Shown here: one piece after another, positions 44,660-53,629 of the stretch
How the letters are laid out: each line of letters begins with the position of its first letter
How positions within the stretch are numbered: the stretch's first letter is position 1
Source of the DNA: Verrucomicrobiota bacterium
GTDB taxonomy: Bacteria > Verrucomicrobiota > Verrucomicrobiia > Limisphaerales > DSYF01
NCBI GenBank assembly: GCA_025457615.1
Contig: JALOTZ010000016.1
Span: 35,422-99,421 of the forward strand
DNA: 64,000 bases
Reading direction: 5' to 3'
Notes under the pieces: generated by a model
The model's input: only the letters and a program-made list of their open reading frames with translations
Database searches by the model: none
Told to the model about the DNA's origin: nothing
Translations under genes and position numbers: made by a program

Positions 44660-44757
44660 GGCGCGGCATTGATGCCGCTTCAGCATTCGCAAGCCCGCGG
44701 AACCAGCGTTTCATCGGGTGCCCTTCGGACGTTGAAGCGGCCTGAAGGCCGCGCGCC
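44660..44757. repeat. Intergenic inverted repeat with CCGCTTCA cores
   Basis: The left arm GGCGCGGCATTGATGCCGCT (44660-44679) continues with TCAGC. It is mirrored by GTTGAAGCGG (44731-44740), CCTGAAGGCC and GCGCGCC (to 44757). It looks like a dispersed REP-type element. It lies in 44618-44854, where no gene is convincing. Confidence 0.6.
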
Positions 44758-44854
44758 GGGGGCGGGGTCCGGATGCACACCCGCGCGCTGATTGTGGCCC
44801 GGATTAATCCGTTGACACCCTTTGCAGCGGATTCTAGCTTTTTCCACGCTCATT

Positions 44855-45271
44855 ATGTCTGAGAACATGCCCAACATGCCCGCCGGTGCCGTGCCCCCGA
44901 AGAAGGAAACCGGCAAGGTCCAGCCCAAGAAGGAAACCGTTCGCATTACGCTGCCGCCCAAGCCTTCCGCGGCCCCGACCATCAAGTTGCCGACGCTGCC
45001 CCCGGGAGGTCCGGGAGCGGCGGCCTCGAAACCTGGCGCTGCTCCAGCCCCGGCCCCGCGTCCTCAAGCCACAGCCACCCAGGCTGCGGCACCCCGCGCC
45101 GCCGCTCCGGGCGCCACCTCCGCTCCTCGATCTGCCACCGCCCCGGCACGCACCGCTCCGGCGGGAGCGGCAGCCCAGATGACCCAGACCGACGCCATCC
45201 TCTGCATCGCCGCCGCGGTGGTGGGATTGATTGCGGTGGGTTCCACCGTGTATCTGGGTTTCATCATGTGA
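44855..45271 (+). CDS. Pro/Ala-rich protein with a C-terminal membrane helix
   Basis: 138 residues from ATG 44855. It begins MSENMPNMPAGAVPPKKETG, runs through a Pro/Ala/Lys-rich disordered region (about 15-105) and ends with a membrane helix (about 112-136; ILCIAAAVVGLIAVGSTVYL). A tail-anchored topology is implied. No family is recognised. It lies 53 bp before trxA. Composition alone argues for a real gene, since the frame is strongly biased. Confidence 0.7.
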   Translation: MSENMPNMPAGAVPPKKETGKVQPKKETVRITLPPKPSAAPTIKLPTLPPGGPGAAASKPGAAPAPAPRPQATATQAAAPRAAAPGATSAPRSATAPARTAPAGAAAQMTQTDAILCIAAAVVGLIAVGSTVYLGFIM

Positions 45272-45324
45272 TTTGCCGGGACCGAGTTGACGGATCCATT
45301 TCCTGAACTATCTGTTTCACCCAC

Positions 45325-45657
45325 ATGGCAGCTGCAAACATTGTCAATCTGACCCAGGCCAACTTCGCCACCGAAGTGCTCAAGGCCTCCACCCCCGTGC
45401 TCGTCGATTTCTGGGCCGAATGGTGCGGGCCGTGCAAGATGATCGCCCCCGTGCTCGATGAACTCGCCGCCGAATACGACGGCAAGGTCAAGATCGGCAA
45501 GGTGAACATCGACCAAGAACAGGGCCTCGCCCAGGAGTACGGCATCCGCGCCATCCCAACCCTCCTGCTCTTCAACAAGGGCACGGTGGCCGAACAGATC
45601 GTCGGCATGAAAAGCAAGCGCGACCTGGCGAACAGTTTTGCCCGGCTCACGGGCTAG
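45325..45657 (+). CDS. trxA: Thioredoxin
   Basis: A 110-residue thiol reductant. The active site WCGPC (C34, C37) sits in [20 protein letters not shown], with the conserved cis-proline in [10 protein letters not shown] and the C-terminal [12 protein letters not shown] helix. It probably reduces DsbD and the peroxidase of this window, as well as cytoplasmic targets. The LuxE-like gene follows 72 bp downstream. Confidence 0.97.
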   Translation: MAAANIVNLTQANFATEVLKASTPVLVDFWAEWCGPCKMIAPVLDELAAEYDGKVKIGKVNIDQEQGLAQEYGIRAIPTLLLFNKGTVAEQIVGMKSKRDLANSFARLTG

Positions 45658-45729
45658 CAACCGCCGGCTCGCGGCCGGCCACGAGACTTTCGGGCTGTTG
45701 CGGACAACCAGCCCCCCAAACAAAACCGC

Positions 45730-47034
45730 ATGCACGCCAACCTTTCCGCCCTCGCCCGAGACCTCGGCGCTTTCTTCACGGAAACCTTGCAGGCCCGACG
45801 TGCCCCCCGCGGGAGCCGCCGAGAGGAGGGGCCCGAACCCAATCTCGGAAGCGATTCCCGCCCGGGCAGGGCCGCCCTGCGTCAAGGCCAAGGACACCGA
45901 GGCCACGAGAGCCCCACCGAAACGCAAAATGCTCCCGTCCACCCGTCCCGTTCGCCGGCACCCGGGGGAAGCTTCCTGACGCCGGCTCCGGCGGAAGAGA
46001 GCCGGTTCAATCACCTCGCCCAGCAACTGTTCGCGCTTCAGTTTGCCCTCAACCCACCCTATCGCGCGCTCTGCCTGGCCCGCGGAGTGACGCCGCACCG
46101 GGTTTCCGACTGGCAAGAGATCCCCGCAGTCCCTGCATCGGCCTTCAAGGAGTTTGCCTTCACCTGCCTGCCGGAATCCGAGCGAACCATCCGCTTCGAG
46201 TCCAGCGGCACCACACAGTCCGTGCGGAGCCAAGGCCATCATTCCCGGGAATCGCTGCGTCTGTATGAAGCCTCGCTGCTTCCCTGGTTCCAACACCACC
46301 TCCTGCCCGAAACCCTTCAGGCCGACAATGCAGACCCTGGTCACTGGGATTTCATTTCTCTCACCCCGCCACTGGCGCAGGCGCCGCGCTCGTCACTCGT
46401 ACACATGCTGGATGCGATCCAACGCCAGCCCTGGTTCAGCCAGGCAGGTTTCGTCGGTCGAACCGGCCCGGACGGCACCTGGAGCCTGGACCTCGGTGCA
46501 CTGGAGGCTGCGATCCAACAGGCGCACACGAGAAGTCAGGCGGTGACGCTGGCCGGGACGGCGTTCAACTGGGTCCACCTCCTCGAGAATCCGGACGTGG
46601 ACCGGTTGCGCCTGCCGCAGGCATCGCGGTTGATGGAAACCGGCGGCTACAAGGGGCGTTCCCGGGAGTTGTCACGCGACCAGTTGCACAAGGAACTCTC
46701 GGCCCGACTCGGCGTGGCCCGCGAGAACATCGTGACCGAATACGGCATGTGCGAACTCAGCTCGCAGGCCTATGATCAAGTCGCCGGAGGCCGCTGCCCA
46801 CAACGGGTCCTGAGATTCCCACCGTGGGCGCGCGTGACGGTGGTTTCCCCCGAGACGGGACTGGAAGTGGCGAACGGCGAGTCCGGACTGGTCCGCGTCC
46901 TGGACCTGGCCAACGCCTTTTCCGTCATGGCGGTGGAGACGGAAGACCTGGCGATCCGGCACCCGGACGGGATTGAACTCTTGGGGCGCAACCGGCAAAC
47001 CGAGCCGCGGGGATGCTCCCTCCTGAGCGCGTGA
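45730..47034 (+). CDS. LuxE-like acyl-protein synthetase
   Basis: Activates fatty acids as acyl-AMP and passes them to a reductase. From residue 90 the 434-aa protein matches the LuxE family: FNHLAQQLFALQFALNPPYR, PAVPASAFKEFAFTCLPESE, FESSGTTQSVRSQGHHSRES (AMP-binding loop) and VTEYGMCELSSQAYDQ. Residues about 20-88 do not resemble the family; they are Arg/Pro/Gly-rich and look like inserted sequence. It lies 22 bp before the LuxC-like gene, so the two make a fatty-acid reductase unit. Confidence 0.85.
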   Translation: MHANLSALARDLGAFFTETLQARRAPRGSRREEGPEPNLGSDSRPGRAALRQGQGHRGHESPTETQNAPVHPSRSPAPGGSFLTPAPAEESRFNHLAQQLFALQFALNPPYRALCLARGVTPHRVSDWQEIPAVPASAFKEFAFTCLPESERTIRFESSGTTQSVRSQGHHSRESLRLYEASLLPWFQHHLLPETLQADNADPGHWDFISLTPPLAQAPRSSLVHMLDAIQRQPWFSQAGFVGRTGPDGTWSLDLGALEAAIQQAHTRSQAVTLAGTAFNWVHLLENPDVDRLRLPQASRLMETGGYKGRSRELSRDQLHKELSARLGVARENIVTEYGMCELSSQAYDQVAGGRCPQRVLRFPPWARVTVVSPETGLEVANGESGLVRVLDLANAFSVMAVETEDLAIRHPDGIELLGRNRQTEPRGCSLLSA

Positions 47035-47056
47035 CCCCAACCGCTGCGATGCTTCG

Positions 47057-48439
47057 ATGTCCTTGACGCTGCCCCAATGCTACCTGGCCGACCTCCCTCC
47101 CGAGGCGCAAGTGACCCCGGCCCTGATCCGGGACGCGTGGTTGTCCGTGCTGCGCAACCGTGAACACTACCTGGTCCGCCGGGCAACTTCATCCATCCTT
47201 CGGGACCTCGAAAGCGCCGCCGCCCTCTGGCGGGCGCAGGATTCACCCTACCGGAGACTGGCCCTTGATCTCGGCCCCGCACAGACCGGCTTCTCCGCTC
47301 CAATTCTCGAGGAAGGGTTGAGCCAGCTCTTCGGCTCGCTGACCGTCGCACAACTGGAGGCCTGGGTGGAGCAGGACCTCGGGCACCCGAGCCGGTTGGA
47401 TGCCTTTTGCGCCACGGGTCCGGAGCGGGCCTCCCATCGCCGATCCAAAGCGGTTGGACCCTCCGCTCTGGCCCACATCACCGCCGGCAATATCCCCCCG
47501 GCAGGCGTGCTCAACGTCGTCAGCGGGCTGCTGGTCCGATCCGCTCAGTTTGTAAAATGCGCGGCGGGCGGCTCGTGGGTTCCCCGGCTGTTTGCCCACT
47601 CCTTGCGCGAAATCAATCCCCACCTCGGCGCCTGCCTCGAGATCGCCGAATGGCCGCGCGAGCGGACCGACCTGACCGAAGCCCTGATCGCGGACGCCGA
47701 ATGCGTGACGGCTTCGGGCAGCGATGAAGCCATTTCGGCCCTGCGCAGCGCAGTCCCTGTCACGAAGCGCTTTGTGGCCTACGGACACCGGGTCAGCTTT
47801 GCGTACATCGCCGCGGACGCGATGGGCCCGGGCCAAATCGAGACGCTCGCGGCCCGGGCAGCCCGGGATGTTTGCGCGTGGAACCAGCAGGGCTGCCTCT
47901 CGCCTCATGTCATTTACGTGCAGGAAACCGGCGCGGAGGACTTCGCCCGGCACCTCGCGGCGGCACTCGATGCCGCAGAGCAGACGCATCCACGCGGCCC
48001 GTTACCGGACGCGGACGCCGCCACCATCCGATCCCGCCGCAGCTTTTACGAAGTGCGCGCCGCTGCTTCGCGGGAGACGCGCCTCTGGCACAGCAACCCC
48101 TCCACGGCCTGGACGGTCGTTTACGAGGCAAACCCGCAGTTCCAAGCTTCCTGCCTGAACCGCTTCGTTTACGTGAAGGGCGTGGACGCCTTGGAAACGG
48201 CGTTGCAAGGCGCGGACCGCCTGCGCCGCCACGTGTCCACCGTGGGGCTGGCGGCGTCCCCGGCCCACGCCTCGGAGCTGGCCGCGCGCCTGGCCGATTG
48301 GGGGGTCACCCGCATCTGTCCCCTCGGTCAGATGCAGGATCCACCCCCCCTGTGGCGCCACGACGGACGACCGGCCCTGACGGACCTCGTGCGCTGGACG
48401 GATTGGGAGGAAGAGGCACCCAGCCACACGCACCCGTGA
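47057..48439 (+). CDS. LuxC-like acyl-CoA reductase
   Basis: Reduces activated acyl groups to aldehydes with NADPH. The 460-residue protein has the LuxC pattern LAHITAGNIPPAGVLNVVSG, SAQFVKCAAGGSWVPRLFAH, and the catalytic cysteine block WNQQGCLSPHVIYV. It pairs with the LuxE-like gene upstream (22 bp). No luxA/B luciferase genes are near, so the aldehyde probably serves another route. queD follows 9 bp downstream. Confidence 0.88.
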   Translation: MSLTLPQCYLADLPPEAQVTPALIRDAWLSVLRNREHYLVRRATSSILRDLESAAALWRAQDSPYRRLALDLGPAQTGFSAPILEEGLSQLFGSLTVAQLEAWVEQDLGHPSRLDAFCATGPERASHRRSKAVGPSALAHITAGNIPPAGVLNVVSGLLVRSAQFVKCAAGGSWVPRLFAHSLREINPHLGACLEIAEWPRERTDLTEALIADAECVTASGSDEAISALRSAVPVTKRFVAYGHRVSFAYIAADAMGPGQIETLAARAARDVCAWNQQGCLSPHVIYVQETGAEDFARHLAAALDAAEQTHPRGPLPDADAATIRSRRSFYEVRAAASRETRLWHSNPSTAWTVVYEANPQFQASCLNRFVYVKGVDALETALQGADRLRRHVSTVGLAASPAHASELAARLADWGVTRICPLGQMQDPPPLWRHDGRPALTDLVRWTDWEEEAPSHTHP

Positions 48440-48448
48440 ACCACCTTT

Positions 48449-48814
48449 ATGCACATGGAACTCCGCAAGACTTTCCAATTTGAAGCGGCACACCGGCTGC
48501 CGAAACTTCCCCAGACGCACAAGTGCCGCCGGCTGCACGGGCACAGTTTCCAGGTCGAGATTGTGGTGGCGGGACCCTGCGATCCGAAGTTGGGATGGGT
48601 GATGGACTACGCCGGCATCTCGACCGCGTTCCGCCCGCTCTGGTCCCAGTTGGACCATCGCTATCTCAACACCCTGCCCGGCCTTCAGAACCCCACCAGC
48701 GAGAACATCGCCGCCTGGATCTGGAAACGGCTTAAGCCGAGACTGCCCATGCTCACTGAAGTGGTGGTCGCGGAAACCTGCACCGCGCGCTGCGTGTATC
48801 GCGGCGCCCCATGA
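48449..48814 (+). CDS. queD: 6-carboxy-tetrahydropterin synthase
   Basis: Makes 6-carboxytetrahydropterin, an early step of queuosine (7-deazaguanine) synthesis. The 121-residue protein has FQFEAAHRLPKLPQTHKC then RRLHGHSFQVEIVVAG (Zn-binding His and catalytic Cys), WVMDYAGISTAF and LDHRYLNTLPGLQNPTSENI. MHMEL gives two possible starts. Its 9-bp spacing after the LuxC-like gene suggests co-transcription, although the pathways are unrelated. Confidence 0.92.
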   Translation: MHMELRKTFQFEAAHRLPKLPQTHKCRRLHGHSFQVEIVVAGPCDPKLGWVMDYAGISTAFRPLWSQLDHRYLNTLPGLQNPTSENIAAWIWKRLKPRLPMLTEVVVAETCTARCVYRGAP

Positions 48815-48888
48815 AAGATCGGCGGGGGATTGTCGGACCCCGCCCCTGCCGCTAACCTGTCGCCCGCGAAAACTGGATCGCTGAACTC

Positions 48889-49974
48889 ATGCAAGATCTC
48901 TTGGCAAAGGAACTCTGCGGAAACACCGTCCAGGCCTGGCTGACCGCCCTGGGCATCACCCTGGCGGTCTGGTTTGCCCTCCTGCTCGCACGTCGCGGCG
49001 CGGCGGGTTCGGTCAAACGGCTCGTCCAGAAAACCAGCCTGGCCTGGGATGATGTCCTGGCGGCCCTTATCCCCAAGACACACAGCCTGTTCCTGCTGGC
49101 CCTGGCCGTGATGGCCGGCTCCCGACCCTTGGCGCTGCCCGAGCGGCTGGATCATATCATGAAACAGAGCTTGGTGGTGATCGCCCTGGTCCAGGCCGGG
49201 CTCTGGGCCACCTCCGTCGTCGGTTTCCTGGTCCAGACCCACCGCGAACGCAAGCTCAAGGAAGACCCGGCCAGCGTCACCACCATCGGCGTGGTCGGGC
49301 TGCTGGCGCGCATCCTGGTCTGGATTCTCGCCGCCCTCCTGGTCCTGGCCAACGCCGGGGTCGAAATCGGTCCGCTGATCGCCGGGCTGGGCGTGGGCGG
49401 CATCGCGATCGCGCTGGCCGTACAGACGGTCTTGAAAGATCTCCTCGCCTCGCTGTCCATCATGCTGGACAAGCCGTTTGTGGTCGGCGATGCGCTGACC
49501 GTGGACGACCTGTCCGGTTCGGTCGAGCATATCGGACTCAAGACCACCCGCATCCGCAGCCTCTCCGGCGAACAACTGATCTTTTCCAACAACGACCTGC
49601 TCGAGAGCCGGATCCGGAACTTTGGACGGATGCGCGAACGACGGGTGATGTTTTCGCTCGGCGTCACCTACCAGACCCCGCGCGAGAAACTGGCGAAGAT
49701 CCCGGACCTGATCCGGGCTGCCATCGAGGCGCAGCCCCAGGTCCGCTTCGACCGCTCGCATTTCAAGGAATACGGCAGTTTCTCGCTCAACTACGAGACG
49801 GTGTATTACGTGACCGTACCGGATTATCTCACCCACATGAACCTCCAGCAGGCCATCCACCTGCACATCCACGAGTCCTTCGAGAGAGAAGGCATCGAAT
49901 TCGCCTATCCCACGCAAACGATCTTCATGGCCGGTGGAAACCCCGGCGGCGCTCCCGCACTCAAGCCCACTTGA
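48889..49974 (+). CDS. MscS-family mechanosensitive channel
   Basis: Opens under membrane tension to release solutes on osmotic downshock. The 361-residue protein has about four or five N-terminal membrane helices and the pore helix region VEIGPLIAGLGVGGIAIALA, continuing with VQTVLKDLLASLSI. A beta-domain follows with DKPFVVGDALTVDDLSGSVE and TTRIRSLSGEQLIFSNNDLL. A C-terminal alpha/beta part ends GIEFAYPTQTIFMAGG. It is a medium-length member of the family. It lies alone, convergent with pgsA. Confidence 0.93.
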   Translation: MQDLLAKELCGNTVQAWLTALGITLAVWFALLLARRGAAGSVKRLVQKTSLAWDDVLAALIPKTHSLFLLALAVMAGSRPLALPERLDHIMKQSLVVIALVQAGLWATSVVGFLVQTHRERKLKEDPASVTTIGVVGLLARILVWILAALLVLANAGVEIGPLIAGLGVGGIAIALAVQTVLKDLLASLSIMLDKPFVVGDALTVDDLSGSVEHIGLKTTRIRSLSGEQLIFSNNDLLESRIRNFGRMRERRVMFSLGVTYQTPREKLAKIPDLIRAAIEAQPQVRFDRSHFKEYGSFSLNYETVYYVTVPDYLTHMNLQQAIHLHIHESFEREGIEFAYPTQTIFMAGGNPGGAPALKPT

Positions 49975-50010
49975 ACCGTCGCGCACCGATGGAACAAGGA
50001 AATGGCTGCT

Positions 50011-50598
50011 CTAAACGAACCCCGCCGACCCGGCCGAACTGGCCGGGTGCGCGCTCAGTTGCCGCACGCCGTCGAGAACGTAGAGCAGACCCGAGATGGC
50101 CGTGCAGCCCGCCGCGCCCAAGGTCAACCCCCACAGCCAGGGTTCGGGCAGCTTCAAGAACACCCACATGATCGTGGCCATCTGCAGCACCGTGGCCGTC
50201 TTGCCCACCCACCGCGGCCGGATCACCGGCTTGCCCATGGTCAGGTGCATCACAATCAACCCGACCAGCAGCAGGACGTCGCGGCCAATGATGATGCCGG
50301 TGAACCACAGCGGCAGCCGCACGAGGTAGGGCGCGTTGTCGAAGCTCAATAACACCACCCCGGACACCAGCAGGAGCTTGTCGGCCAAGGGATCCAGCAG
50401 CGCCCCCAATTCGCTGCGCTGCTGGTAGCGTCGTGCTATGTAGCCGTCCACACCGTCGCAAATCGAAGCGAACAGAAACGTGGCCAGGGCCAGCCAGCGA
50501 TGCAGTTCCCATCCCTCCCGGACGTAATACAGGACTTCCACCACGAAAAACGGGATCAGCAGGATGCGGAAAATCGTGACCTTGTTGGCGGTGGTCAT
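50011..50598 (-). CDS. pgsA: CDP-diacylglycerol-glycerol-3-phosphate 3-phosphatidyltransferase
   Basis: Commits CDP-diacylglycerol to phosphatidylglycerol synthesis. The 195-residue membrane protein begins ANKVTIFRILLIPFFVVEVL and contains the CDP-alcohol transferase signature DGVDGYIARRYQQRSELGAL then LDPLADK. About five membrane helices follow. Length is normal. It is divergent from the YebC-family gene. Confidence 0.9.
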   Translation of the reverse strand: MTTANKVTIFRILLIPFFVVEVLYYVREGWELHRWLALATFLFASICDGVDGYIARRYQQRSELGALLDPLADKLLLVSGVVLLSFDNAPYLVRLPLWFTGIIIGRDVLLLVGLIVMHLTMGKPVIRPRWVGKTATVLQMATIMWVFLKLPEPWLWGLTLGAAGCTAISGLLYVLDGVRQLSAHPASSAGSAGFV

Positions 50599-50781
50599 GG
50601 TCGGAATGTCCTCATCATGCGTCCGGCCGCGCGATCGTCAACCGGGAAACCGGCCCCGTCGAGACCTCACGCACTTTCCATCCCACCCGGGACTGCCGGC
50701 CTTGCCGGGCAGCAGAGTGTGGTCGCCCGACAGGTCTCGGCGCTCGCCTTCCCGGAAACCGCCTGTTACTCTGCGTCCGCT

Positions 50782-51513
50782 ATGGGACGTCAATGGTTAC
50801 ATGCCAAGCGACTGGTGGCCGGCCTGAAGAAGGGCCGCACCACGAGCAAACTGGTTCGTGAAATCTCGGTCGCCGCCAAGATGGGGGGGGCCGATCCGGC
50901 CATGAACGCGCGCCTGGCCACGGCGGTCGAGAAGGCGAAGAAGGAGAGCGTGTCGCGGGACGTCATCGAGCGGGCGATCAAGAAGGGGGCCGGCACCGGG
51001 GACGAAAAACTGGTCATGGAGCACGTGGTGTTCGAAGGCTATGCGCCGCACAAGGTTCCGGTGATTGTCGAGGTGTACACGGACAACGTGAACCGCACGG
51101 CGCCGGAGATTCGTGTCCTGTTCAAGAAGGGCCAGTTGGGCACCACGGGGAGCAACAAGTTTCTGTTTGACCAGGCGGGCCTTGTGGAAGCCTACCATGC
51201 GGACCAGGGAGTGGATCCCGAGGAGGCGGCCATCGAGGCCGGCGCCAACGAGGTGGAGCGTCTGGATCACACGCAGAACGATGATATTCCGGAAGGTTCC
51301 ACCGGGGCAAAGTTCATCACGGAACGCGCGGCGGTGCGCACCGTTTCGCAATGGCTGTCGCAGCACGGCTGGACAGTGGTGACCAGCGAGCTCGGCTACC
51401 TGCCCAAGCAGTTCCCGGACTTGACCGACGAACAGCAGTCCGAGGTGGGGGAATTCCTGCAGGCCTTGGATGATCACGACGACGTCCACCGGGTCTGGGC
51501 GGCGGTGAAATGA
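50782..51513 (+). CDS. YebC/PmpR family protein
   Basis: 243 residues from ATG 50782. The N terminus MGRQWLHAKRLVAGLKKGRT is a variant of the usual MAGHSKWANI start. Typical blocks are EISVAAKMGGADPAMNARLA, RDVIERAIKKGAG, VEVYTDNVNRTAPEIRVLFK, GNVA-type region replaced by KKGQLGTTGSNKFLFDQAGL, and LGYLPKQFPDLTDEQQSEVG. The family was called transcriptional regulator; newer work shows members aiding translation of proline-rich stretches, which abound here (for example the TolA-like protein). Confidence 0.9.
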   Translation: MGRQWLHAKRLVAGLKKGRTTSKLVREISVAAKMGGADPAMNARLATAVEKAKKESVSRDVIERAIKKGAGTGDEKLVMEHVVFEGYAPHKVPVIVEVYTDNVNRTAPEIRVLFKKGQLGTTGSNKFLFDQAGLVEAYHADQGVDPEEAAIEAGANEVERLDHTQNDDIPEGSTGAKFITERAAVRTVSQWLSQHGWTVVTSELGYLPKQFPDLTDEQQSEVGEFLQALDDHDDVHRVWAAVK

Positions 51514-51539
51514 GAGTTGCGGAATCCCGGAAAAATCCT

Positions 51540-51568
51540 TTGCATTGGGCGGGCGCGGGGAGTAGAAA
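51540..51568 (+). promoter_or_regulatory. Candidate sigma-70 promoter of the tol-pal operon
   Basis: TTGCAT (51540-51545) and TAGAAA (51563-51568) are separated by 17 bp, upstream of tolQ by about 100 bp. Both boxes match the consensus at four positions of six. No terminator separates this from yebC. Confidence 0.45.
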
Positions 51569-51668
51569 AGGGGCAGCTTCATCATTTGGATGAAGGTTTG
51601 AACAAGAATCCGCCTGGGCGCTTCTATTCCTCACGACCACGGTTGCGGAGCAATCACTCGTTGTTGGA

Positions 51669-52397
51669 ATGAACGCATACATCTTTCTGGCACAAACCAG
51701 GCCCATCAGCGGCCAGTATGAACTGGCCTACATCTGGAACCAGGCGACACCTGAGGCCAAGATCATCATCCTGGTCCTGGTCCTGTTTTCCATCATCGCC
51801 TGGTCGGTGATGATCTCGAAGGCGGTCCAGATGCGGCGCGCCAGGCGCCTCAACGGCTTCTTCATGGCCGAGTTCAAGAACCAGCGCAACGTGCTGGACC
51901 TGTACGACCGCCGCATCCAAGCCGAGGGCTGCCCGCTGTTCAGCATCTACCAGGCCGGGAGCGCCGAACTCGACGCGCGGCTGCGCAGCAAGGGGGAAGA
52001 AGCGCGCCGACGGACCATGTCGCTCAAGGGTATGGAGCACGTCAAACGCTCGCTGGAAAACACCGTCGCCCAGGAATCCCTCAAGCTGGAATCCGGCCTG
52101 ATCTGGCTGGCGGTGGCCGTAAGCGGCGCCCCGTTTCTGGGGCTGCTGGGGACAGTGTGGGGTGTCATGAGCACCTTCGGGCACGTGGCCCAGCTCGGCA
52201 GCGCCACCCTGACCGCCATGGCCCCGGGCGTGGCCGCCGCCTTGATCACCACGGTGGCGGGACTGCTGGTGGCCATTCCGTCCATGTTCGGCTACAACGG
52301 CCTGGTCCACAACCTCCGGGTCTTGACCGTGCAACTGGACAACTTCGCCCAGGAACTGGTGTCGAAGATGGAAACCGAGTATTTGCAGGAAGACTAG
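51669..52397 (+). CDS. tolQ: TolQ-type proton-channel subunit (MotA/TolQ/ExbB family)
   Basis: Motor subunit that uses the proton gradient to drive the Tol-Pal system during outer-membrane constriction. The 242-residue protein has an N-terminal membrane helix (about 33-50; KIIILVLVLFSIIAWSVMI), a cytoplasmic loop, and two C-terminal helices with WLAVAVSGAPFLGLLGTVWG then VMSTF and PGVAAALITTVAGLLVAIPS. TolR follows after 6 bp. Confidence 0.93.
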   Translation: MNAYIFLAQTRPISGQYELAYIWNQATPEAKIIILVLVLFSIIAWSVMISKAVQMRRARRLNGFFMAEFKNQRNVLDLYDRRIQAEGCPLFSIYQAGSAELDARLRSKGEEARRRTMSLKGMEHVKRSLENTVAQESLKLESGLIWLAVAVSGAPFLGLLGTVWGVMSTFGHVAQLGSATLTAMAPGVAAALITTVAGLLVAIPSMFGYNGLVHNLRVLTVQLDNFAQELVSKMETEYLQED

Positions 52398-52403
52398 ACC
52401 GCG

Positions 52404-52823
52404 ATGCGACGGTTCTCCCAGAAGAGTTCGCTGGTCACGTTGAGTGAGATCAACATCACGCCGCTGCTGGATCTGGCGTTCGTGCTGTTGATCATCTTCA
52501 TCATCACCACGCCATTGCTGGAGCAGGGCCTGAGCCTCCAACTGCCCAAGGGCGGCGCACCGGACACCCCGATCGACAAGAAGAGCGTTCGCACCGTGGA
52601 GATTGCCCGGAATGGCAACTATACCTACAACGGCCGGACCATGAACCTGCAGAACATCGAGCGGCAGTTGGTAGGGGATTACAAGGCCGATCCCGACCTC
52701 GTGGTGTACATCCGCACCGACGAGCAGGGGATCAACAAACACACCTACGCCGTGATCGATGCCTGCCAGCGCCACGGCATCACGCGCTTCTCCCTGCGCA
52801 CGGTGCCTCCCAAGGCCCAATGA
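52404..52823 (+). CDS. tolR: TolR/ExbD-type motor subunit
   Basis: A 139-residue partner of TolQ. A single membrane helix contains the proton-carrying aspartate in ITPLLDLAFVLLIIFIIT; a periplasmic domain follows with LQLPKGGAPDTP and LVVYIRTDEQGINKHTYAVI. Its TGA overlaps the ATG of the next gene (ATGA). Confidence 0.93.
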   Translation: MRRFSQKSSLVTLSEINITPLLDLAFVLLIIFIITTPLLEQGLSLQLPKGGAPDTPIDKKSVRTVEIARNGNYTYNGRTMNLQNIERQLVGDYKADPDLVVYIRTDEQGINKHTYAVIDACQRHGITRFSLRTVPPKAQ

Positions 52824-53626
52824 GCCAGTTGCAACGAAAATGCGTTCTTGCGTCTGCCGGCCTGCACGGGCTGCTGTTCCTGGTGCTGTTGATCGGTCCA
52901 GCCTTCATGCTGTCGCACGACAAGCTCGATGACCAGTTGCCCACGCTCGACATCATCCCCGCCAGACTGATTGACGAGCCGTTTTACCGGCTGTCCAGTC
53001 CGGGCCCCTCGCCCAAACCGGCGGTGGCCACCCCGGCGCCCCCGCAGCCCCCGGCGCCCCAAACCGTGAAAACGCCGGAGCCCAAACCGGACGCGCCCAA
53101 AGCCGAAGCCAAATCGGACCCGGCTCCGGAGCCCAAGTACACCCGGCCGGAGGAGATCAAAGTCAATCTCAAGCCCAAAGCCGGCGCCGCCAAGCCCAAG
53201 CCGCGCCCGACCGGTTCAAGCCCGTCCCGCCCGGACTACGCGTCCGCGGCCAAAGCCATTCGAAGCGCCACCTCCAGCACCAGCATTGAGATGCCCTCGC
53301 TCTCCTCGGGGTCCCTGGGCGGAGGGGGTCCCGGCTACGCCAACTATGCGCAGGCGGTGAGGAGCATCTACGAGCGCAACTGGTTTCCGCCGGAAGAGAG
53401 CTCGCGCGAGGACGCGCTCGTGAAGGTGGAGGTGGTCATCGCCCGGGACGGGACGATCCTCTCCTCGCGGGTCATCGGGCGTTGCGGGGATGCGGCGGTG
53501 GACGCCAGTGTCGAGGCCACCTTGAGGCGTGTCACCGAGGTTCCGGCGTTTCCAGAAAGTGCCAAAGACAGCAGGCGAACGTATATCATTGGATTCAACC
53601 TCAAAGCCCGACGGGCCATGGGATAA
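52820..53626 (+). CDS. tolA: TolA/TonB-like periplasm-spanning protein
   Basis: 268 residues. An N-terminal membrane helix (about 9-30; ASAGLHGLLFLVLLIGPAFM) leads into a Pro/Lys/Ala-rich spacer (about 60-155), then a C-terminal TonB/TolA domain (about 175-268; YAQAVRSIYERNWFPPEESS, LVKVEVVIARDGTILSSRVI). The spacer is proline-rich instead of the long Ala/Lys helix of E. coli TolA. Position between tolR and tolB identifies it. Confidence 0.85.
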   Translation: MSQLQRKCVLASAGLHGLLFLVLLIGPAFMLSHDKLDDQLPTLDIIPARLIDEPFYRLSSPGPSPKPAVATPAPPQPPAPQTVKTPEPKPDAPKAEAKSDPAPEPKYTRPEEIKVNLKPKAGAAKPKPRPTGSSPSRPDYASAAKAIRSATSSTSIEMPSLSSGSLGGGGPGYANYAQAVRSIYERNWFPPEESSREDALVKVEVVIARDGTILSSRVIGRCGDAAVDASVEATLRRVTEVPAFPESAKDSRRTYIIGFNLKARRAMG

Positions 53627-53629
53627 AGC

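Noticed and set aside
44571..44780. A 69-codon minus-strand frame between dsbD and the Pro/Ala-rich gene
   Set aside because: It lies over the inverted repeat element and overlaps the dsbD end; composition is that of repeat DNA.
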